47,803 nucleotides of DNA from Promethearchaeota archaeon (GTDB taxonomy: Archaea > Asgardarchaeota > Lokiarchaeia > Sigyniarchaeales > Promethearchaeaceae): assembly GCA_004524545.1 (NCBI GenBank), contig SDNX01000008.1, positions 1 through 47,803 on the forward strand, written 5' to 3'. The notes beneath the pieces were generated by a model. It was not told the DNA's origin, made no database searches, and saw only the letters and a list, made by a program, of their open reading frames with translations. Both the position numbers and the translations under genes were made by a program. Below are positions 42,647 to 47,803 of the stretch, piece after piece; the stretch's first letter is position 1; every line of letters starts with the position of its first letter.

Positions 42647-43690
42647 ATGAAAGATTCATTTCTATTGAGATTGAAATATCAACCAAAGACCCTCGATGAG
42701 ATTCCTGGAAGAGAGGAGATGGTAAAAGATTTAAAAGAAATGGCTAAATCCAATGATATACCTCATCTTTTATTTACTGGACCTAAAGGATTTGGAAAAT
42801 TGGAGATGGCACGGTTATTTGCGCAGTATGTTTTGGGAGAAGGATACAATTCAAATTGTAAAATTGTATATGGTTCAGATCCCCTCACCCAAGCAGAAAG
42901 GGATGAAACTCGAAGACTCTCATATATTCCTACAAGTCGAGTGGGAAGTACCGCAGGAAGAAAGTTCACCTGGCCAGCGTTCATTTTTTCACGGATTAAA
43001 CCTTTTGTAGAACTTAAACCAATTTCATTCAATCCCTATAAAATTCTGATTATAGATGATTTTCACTTGTTGAGTGATCAACAACAAGGATTCAGAAGAC
43101 TCATGGAAAGATATTCTGCCTATTGCAGAATGATAATTTTAACCGATCAGATTTCATCTATTATAGATCCGATAATTTCCAGGTGCAACATAGTATTTTT
43201 CAATCAAATCCCCTACTCAGCTTTTGAAGCTAAGATAGGGGAAGTTGCAAAACAAGAAAACCTCAAGCTTAGGGGGAACATCCCAAAAACGTTGTATATT
43301 GCAACTAATGCTAATCTGAATAGTGCAATTTCATATTTACAAGTTGGTTCTTTAGTGAATCCAGAGATAACTCCTGATACAATTTATCAAATTACAAAAG
43401 ATGACTTTCAAGAGAACGTGGGAAACTTGTTACGTAATGCGTTATCACTGAAAACAAACAGTTTACGAATTCCTTTATCAAATATTAAAAAATCTGGACG
43501 ATTTTTTAATGAGATTATTGAAATCATGGGTGAAGAAGTATATAATTTGCCCATAGTAGAAATTAAAAAAGCAAGTATTTTGGAAATGTTATCACAAATT
43601 GATTTTGAATCCGTGGATGCACGATCTGAAGATCTTCTTCTTGATAATCTCGTACATAATTTAATCGAAATTGGAGTGAAATTAACATAG
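42647..43690 (+). CDS. RFC small-subunit paralogue with degenerate ATPase site
   Basis: 347 residues, RFC-like throughout (LRLKYQPKTLDEIPGRE, IPHLLFTGPKGFGKLEMARLF, ISRCNIVFFNQIP, collar domain). The Walker A is GPKGFGKL, with Leu in place of the usual Thr/Ser, and Walker B is IIDDFH instead of DExx, so ATP hydrolysis is unlikely. The SRC arginine-finger motif is intact. In eukaryotes RFC5 likewise has a degenerate P-loop yet donates an arginine finger. A ~45-residue insert (RLSYIPTSRVGS...RKFTWPAF) follows the first helices. Confidence 0.85.
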   Translation: MKDSFLLRLKYQPKTLDEIPGREEMVKDLKEMAKSNDIPHLLFTGPKGFGKLEMARLFAQYVLGEGYNSNCKIVYGSDPLTQAERDETRRLSYIPTSRVGSTAGRKFTWPAFIFSRIKPFVELKPISFNPYKILIIDDFHLLSDQQQGFRRLMERYSAYCRMIILTDQISSIIDPIISRCNIVFFNQIPYSAFEAKIGEVAKQENLKLRGNIPKTLYIATNANLNSAISYLQVGSLVNPEITPDTIYQITKDDFQENVGNLLRNALSLKTNSLRIPLSNIKKSGRFFNEIIEIMGEEVYNLPIVEIKKASILEMLSQIDFESVDARSEDLLLDNLVHNLIEIGVKLT

Positions 43691-43699
43691 GTGAATTAT

Positions 43700-44977
43700 A
43701 TGAAGAAAAAGCCTGACTTACCATGGATAGAAAAATATCGCCCCACTTCAGAAAAAGAAATCAAGGGATTCACCACAAACATAAAAAAAATAAAGGAATT
43801 TTTAGCAAATTTTGAATCGAAACAGAAAAGCGGAAAACAACTAAAAAGCCCGGAGAAAGCAATACTACTTGAAGGACCACCAGGAATAGGAAAAACAACA
43901 GTAGTATATGCGTTAGCAAATGATTTAGGATACAGTGTTATTGAAATGAATGCATCTGATGTAAGAACTGAAAAAGCGATAGTAGAAACCCTTCAAGAAA
44001 GCATTTCTACCACGGATCTGATGTCATTCATTAATCCGAAAAAAGAACATCGAAAAAAAATCATTCTTATAGATGAAGTTGATGGTATTAGTGGACAGAG
44101 TGATCGTGGTGGACTCAAAGCGATCATTTCCCTTATCAAAATATCGAAAAATCCAATTATCATGACGTGCAATTTCTATTCAACAAAATTTCGAGGACTA
44201 TACGATGCCTCCACGAAAATTCAATGTAGATCCCTAAGATCAGTAACGATCGTAAATTTGCTAAGGGAAATTGCAACTAAGGAGAAATTGACTGTGAACG
44301 ATACAGTCTTGGAGGCAATTGCAGGAAATTCAGGCGGGGATATGCGGTCTGCTATAAATGATTTGCAAGCTTTAGCAATGGGGGTTTTTTCAGACGTAGA
44401 ATTCTTAGATCTTCATCGAGATATCCAAGAGAAAATATTCACATTTTTGCAGGCGATGTTTGATCAAAAAACGATTAAAAATGCTAAAGACATTCTTTCC
44501 AACATAGATTTTGATTATAAAATTCTTCACCAAATTATTCATGCGAATTTACCAGGATTAGTTACTCAAACGAAAGACTTACACCAAGTAATCATGAATT
44601 TGGTAGATGCGGATACCCTAATGAGTAGAATAATGACACGGATGGATTTTTCTCTATTACCATATTACTTTGATTTGGTATCAGGAGGAGTGATCTTGTC
44701 TGTTGAAAAGCATACATCAGATTCCTCTGGTAGATTCAAAATGCCTAATTTATCAAGTTTACAGTTCAGATACGCAAGTGATGCCACTTTGGAGGAATTA
44801 CAAAAATATTTCTATAAATCAAAACCTGAAATTGCTCGAACTATCCTTCCTCAGATTGGTGAAATAATTTGTCTGTATAATGATTCCGAGAAAACTGAGA
44901 AATTAGATATACTAGCGGAAGAGTTTGGAATTACTAGCCTAGAATTGAAAAAATACCTGCAGGACTTTCAGAACTGA
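43700..44977 (+). CDS. rfcL: replication factor C large subunit
   Basis: 425 residues from ATG 43700, selected by GGTGA at 43690-43694. AAA+ motifs: PWIEKYRPTSEKEIKGF, Walker A EGPPGIGKTT, IEMNASDVRTEKAI, Walker B IILIDEVDGI, TCNFYSTKF, GGDMRSAINDLQ. At the finger position it reads TKIQCRSLRS, lacking SRC, as expected for a large subunit. It is shorter than many archaeal RfcL and ends LKKYLQDFQN; no canonical PCNA-interacting box Q-x-x-L-x-x-F-F is visible. Follows the two small-subunit genes as one operon. Confidence 0.92.
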   Translation: MKKKPDLPWIEKYRPTSEKEIKGFTTNIKKIKEFLANFESKQKSGKQLKSPEKAILLEGPPGIGKTTVVYALANDLGYSVIEMNASDVRTEKAIVETLQESISTTDLMSFINPKKEHRKKIILIDEVDGISGQSDRGGLKAIISLIKISKNPIIMTCNFYSTKFRGLYDASTKIQCRSLRSVTIVNLLREIATKEKLTVNDTVLEAIAGNSGGDMRSAINDLQALAMGVFSDVEFLDLHRDIQEKIFTFLQAMFDQKTIKNAKDILSNIDFDYKILHQIIHANLPGLVTQTKDLHQVIMNLVDADTLMSRIMTRMDFSLLPYYFDLVSGGVILSVEKHTSDSSGRFKMPNLSSLQFRYASDATLEELQKYFYKSKPEIARTILPQIGEIICLYNDSEKTEKLDILAEEFGITSLELKKYLQDFQN

Positions 44978-45057
44978 AAGAAGAGAACTCCGATTTTTAT
45001 CCATTTTCACGTTTTGGTAGATATTCAAATTTAAATCCAAACAACAATTTGATTCGA

Positions 45058-45075
45058 TTAGATATTCTTATCTAA
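45058..45075. promoter_or_regulatory. inverted repeat upstream of the permease
   Basis: TTAGATA-TTCT-TATCTAA. A second perfect inverted repeat, CGTTT-TCGT-AAACG, lies at 45125-45138 just before the TATA box; both are operator candidates. Confidence 0.4.
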
Positions 45076-45152
45076 CATTATCCTCTATTTGTGTGATGTT
45101 GGAAATGAAAGGATTTTGTACTCTCGTTTTCGTAAACGCGGTTTCAAAATTC

Positions 45153-45160
45153 TTATAAAG
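45153..45160 (+). promoter_or_regulatory. TATA box for the FtsX-like permease
   Basis: TTATAAAG about 45 nt before ATG 45203. Confidence 0.6.
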
Positions 45161-45202
45161 TATCCACAAATGGGTAGATCAAGAGTTTGTTGTGAATTCG
45201 TC

Positions 45203-47803
45203 ATGTTTCAAAAGTTCAATTTCAATATCAGACAGGCAATCTATAATGTAAAACGTTCATTTATGACAATTCTTACCCTAACTATAGCGATTTCCATGGT
45301 TGCGGGTCTGTTTTTTTACTTTGATGCCTTTGAACGTGAAGCAGCTCAGTCAACATCCCAATTTAGTACTTTTTCGGACTTAAATCTCTTGCACTCGTCT
45401 TCTACCAGACAATTAGAATGTTCTAATACTTTTCAATTCACTGATGCTGGTGTATATATTAGTTTAGATAATGCCCAATTAGAAGTGGAAGCAGCATATA
45501 AGTATCAAACTATAAGTAGTACTAGTTATCCCCCCTTTTTGGGTTCTTTTGTTTTTGTAGACCACAGCAGTCGACCAGATCTCCTATCTCAAGGGCTAAA
45601 TAGTTTTGAGTATTTCCGATTTCATAGCTTTCAATTAGATAACAATTTTTATCAATCCAAGCGATTTACTCAATTTTTCAACATGATAGAGGGGAGAACA
45701 CCTCAAAATAAAAATGAAATTCTTATTGATATGATGGTAGCAGCAAAATTTGATTATGATGTAGGGTCAAGTGTGAATTTAACAACAGTTAATTTTTACG
45801 ATTATGGGGATCAATACACTATAATTATTCCTAATATGACAGTAGTAGGAACGTTTGTTCCAACAACATCATTACAAAGTTATAGAATAGTTAATGGAAG
45901 TACAGACTTCTCTAATTATTATTTTGACTTCACAGAAGAGGATTTCATCGGTTTGGACTACAATGATTTATATGAACTGGATTCATCCGGAACAGACACT
46001 CCATTATTGGGATTTTCCACATTTGAAGCAGATGACCATCCTTTTCAACAATATTATCAAACTCTTGTACCTTTAGTGGTAGGCGAAATCCTCACTTTAG
46101 ATTACTTTTCGGGATACGGAGTAACTTTGAATAGAGATATTGTATCTTTTTTTAATATTAATCCTCCTGCGCGTACTGTGGAAATTGGAATCAATGACCT
46201 AGTCCGTTCCCTACCATATTCGATTATCATTCTAGATATGATCAGTACACCACTCCAAGCGCTTTTTGAACAATCCAATCGTATGAGAATCCTTTCCCAA
46301 CTTATTAATATACCCGTAATTCTTGTAGCACTAATTGTGGGTTCATTTACTTCCAAATCATCTGCTCAAAGTAAATTAGACGAATTTCTTCTTTTGAGAA
46401 GTAAGGGAGTGCCTAATCGGACAGTTCGGAATCAAATATTAATGGAATCCATCGTCAATGGGATTGTAGCATCCGTTTTTGGAACGGGTTTAGGATTTGT
46501 AACCTTCTTTGGGCATGATTTATGGATACGACCCATGATATATACACAATTTATTGAATTGGACGTGAAACTCTTTGTTAAAGTGTCTTCAATTTTGCTA
46601 TCGATTGGAATTGGGGTATTTTTATCGTTCTTTACAAGTTTTAGTAGTATAAGATATGTTAATAGGCAAAAAACTTCAGATTTACTCACCACAATTGACC
46701 AAAAAGATATGGATGTTGAATTTGATGAGCAATCAGTTTATAGATCATTAGATAAAACAACTAAAACCATGAGAAAGAGTAATCGAGAGATTAAAAAGGA
46801 ATATAGAGATATAATTGAAGAAAAACGCAAGAAAACGAAAAAATGGTCTATTTTTTTCTTGTTTATAGGTGCACTACCCGTATACTATTATTTTTTCATC
46901 AAATATGCGTTTGAGATATTCCCAAATTCCTTATTACAAAATTGGAAGTACTTTTCTGAAAATTTTCTAGTCTATAGTTTTCTTTCTTTAGTTTTTATAA
47001 TTGCACCAGTTTTCTTAGGAATTGCATTTATTCGTATAATTACACAAGAGGCTCCTATTATATTGGGTAGAATCTCGAGATTTTTTGGGAGAATGTTCCT
47101 TGGATACAAGTCCTACCTACTCGGATTGCAAATGATAAAAAAGAAACAATACGCGACAGTTATTATGTTTCTTGGGATTTTTTCAGCATTATTTGTGCAT
47201 ATGAACATCATGACATATTCACTGTTTGCTCAGAAAAATGTATATACCAACTACCAAACTGGAGCAGATATGAGCGTTTCTTTTGAATTCGGATTCAATT
47301 TAACCAACACAGGAGACTTTGAGGACCTTATACAAGATGTAAAAGCAATTGCCCCAAATGGAGAACCATTAGTCGAAGATGCAATGGTCATCTACCAACA
47401 TCCGCATCGTTTTATTTCCAAACAGTATATGTATTATGTGAATTTCAGTCATTATCTCAACTTTGTCTCAGATAAAGACAAAATACTCCCAAATCGAGAT
47501 TTTGTAGCGACTATCAATGCTCTAAATGATTACAACCTCAACGACCCTGAACGTGACATTTATCCAGGTGCTATTGTAAATCAGAAATATCTAGAGAACA
47601 ACAATGTGGAAGTTGGAAATATCACATATCTTGCGTATGAATATTATGATTCCACTCAACCATTCCATACTGCGTTTGATAATGGATATATTATCGCAGT
47701 AAGAATTGTGGGAATTGCAGAATATTTACCTGGAGTGTATGTAAGACCATTATCAGAGGAATCCGCAGAGGCTTCAGTCGAAAGCATTGCAGTGGATGCA
47801 AGC
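45203..47803 (+). CDS. FtsX-like (MacB-type) permease, 3'-truncated by window edge
   Basis: The frame is open for 867 codons to the window end. TM helix 1 is at ~22-40 (TILTLTIAISMVAGLFFYF). A large ectodomain follows (~45-365), then helices around LINIPVILVALIVGSF, SIVNGIVASVFGTGLGFVTFF and VSSILLSIGIGVFLSFF. A charged cytoplasmic helix (RKSNREIKKEYRDIIEEKRKK) leads to a second set of TM helices and a second ectodomain. FLLLRSKGVPNRTVRNQILMES is the coupling-helix pattern of FtsX/MacB permeases. These work with a separate ABC ATPase (usually LolD-like), which is not in the window. Likely export or mechanotransmission across the membrane. Confidence 0.85.
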   Translation, partial: MFQKFNFNIRQAIYNVKRSFMTILTLTIAISMVAGLFFYFDAFEREAAQSTSQFSTFSDLNLLHSSSTRQLECSNTFQFTDAGVYISLDNAQLEVEAAYKYQTISSTSYPPFLGSFVFVDHSSRPDLLSQGLNSFEYFRFHSFQLDNNFYQSKRFTQFFNMIEGRTPQNKNEILIDMMVAAKFDYDVGSSVNLTTVNFYDYGDQYTIIIPNMTVVGTFVPTTSLQSYRIVNGSTDFSNYYFDFTEEDFIGLDYNDLYELDSSGTDTPLLGFSTFEADDHPFQQYYQTLVPLVVGEILTLDYFSGYGVTLNRDIVSFFNINPPARTVEIGINDLVRSLPYSIIILDMISTPLQALFEQSNRMRILSQLINIPVILVALIVGSFTSKSSAQSKLDEFLLLRSKGVPNRTVRNQILMESIVNGIVASVFGTGLGFVTFFGHDLWIRPMIYTQFIELDVKLFVKVSSILLSIGIGVFLSFFTSFSSIRYVNRQKTSDLLTTIDQKDMDVEFDEQSVYRSLDKTTKTMRKSNREIKKEYRDIIEEKRKKTKKWSIFFLFIGALPVYYYFFIKYAFEIFPNSLLQNWKYFSENFLVYSFLSLVFIIAPVFLGIAFIRIITQEAPIILGRISRFFGRMFLGYKSYLLGLQMIKKKQYATVIMFLGIFSALFVHMNIMTYSLFAQKNVYTNYQTGADMSVSFEFGFNLTNTGDFEDLIQDVKAIAPNGEPLVEDAMVIYQHPHRFISKQYMYYVNFSHYLNFVSDKDKILPNRDFVATINALNDYNLNDPERDIYPGAIVNQKYLENNNVEVGNITYLAYEYYDSTQPFHTAFDNGYIIAVRIVGIAEYLPGVYVRPLSEESAEASVESIAVDAS

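Noticed and set aside
1-47803. CRISPR array, rRNA, tRNA or insertion sequence
   Set aside because: No regularly spaced short repeats, no rRNA-like stretch, no transposase and no flanked terminal inverted repeats were seen by eye.

Overview
The window looks like an AT-rich archaeal chromosome fragment, most probably from an Asgard archaeon. Archaeal traits are TATA-box promoters, leaderless or short-leader starts, oligo-T terminators, a replication factor C clamp-loader operon and TldD/PmbA. Asgard-like traits are a longin-like/GTPase/polyproline fusion, longin- or roadblock-like small proteins, a degenerate Rab-like GTPase and a clamp loader with an RFC5-like inactive small subunit. The lineage is inferred from gene content only; no rRNA or tRNA gene was found.

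Left end (1-10.4 kb): a truncated Nudix gene, an OB-like small protein and a membrane protein with an outside TIM-barrel-like domain. Then follow two mirrored modules. Each has a secreted, C-terminally anchored ectodomain protein, a membrane protein carrying a similar ectodomain outside and two winged helices inside, and a small His-containing 3-TM protein. Module A is 2491-5918 and module B is 7293-9790; the small protein of module B has an apparent frameshift. A Cys-rich DUF5685-like protein with its own TATA box and hairpin operator candidate sits between them. A cupin follows.

RT locus (10.4-12.6 kb): a retron-type reverse transcriptase (NAxxH, YADD, VTG motifs) with an N-terminal transmembrane helix. 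Directly downstream are two tandem 230-bp units that each encode a structured RNA of about 160 nt. The scaffold is about 92% identical between the units, but a 12-bp stem is almost completely different and still pairs perfectly in both. This is the strongest candidate for an undescribed system here.

Middle (12.6-34 kb): tldD-pmbA, a PLP aminotransferase-like protein, GNAT, zinc proteins, an 8-TM protein, divergent NmrA/MarR genes, a PflX-like radical SAM protein, an ATP-grasp protein, a degenerate GTPase, Sir2, histidine phosphatase + DUF4037, a longin-like protein, a methyltransferase, a hybrid PAS histidine kinase, RNase III with an altered metal-site residue, a sugar isomerase-like protein, a highly structured intergenic element and gamma-glutamyltranspeptidase.

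Right part (34-47.8 kb): UPF0280, a cluster of roadblock/longin, GTPase and coiled-coil genes that resembles a membrane-trafficking or cytoskeletal regulation locus, an exported phospholipase D-like protein, GNAT and the three-gene RFC operon. A large FtsX-like permease runs off the right edge.
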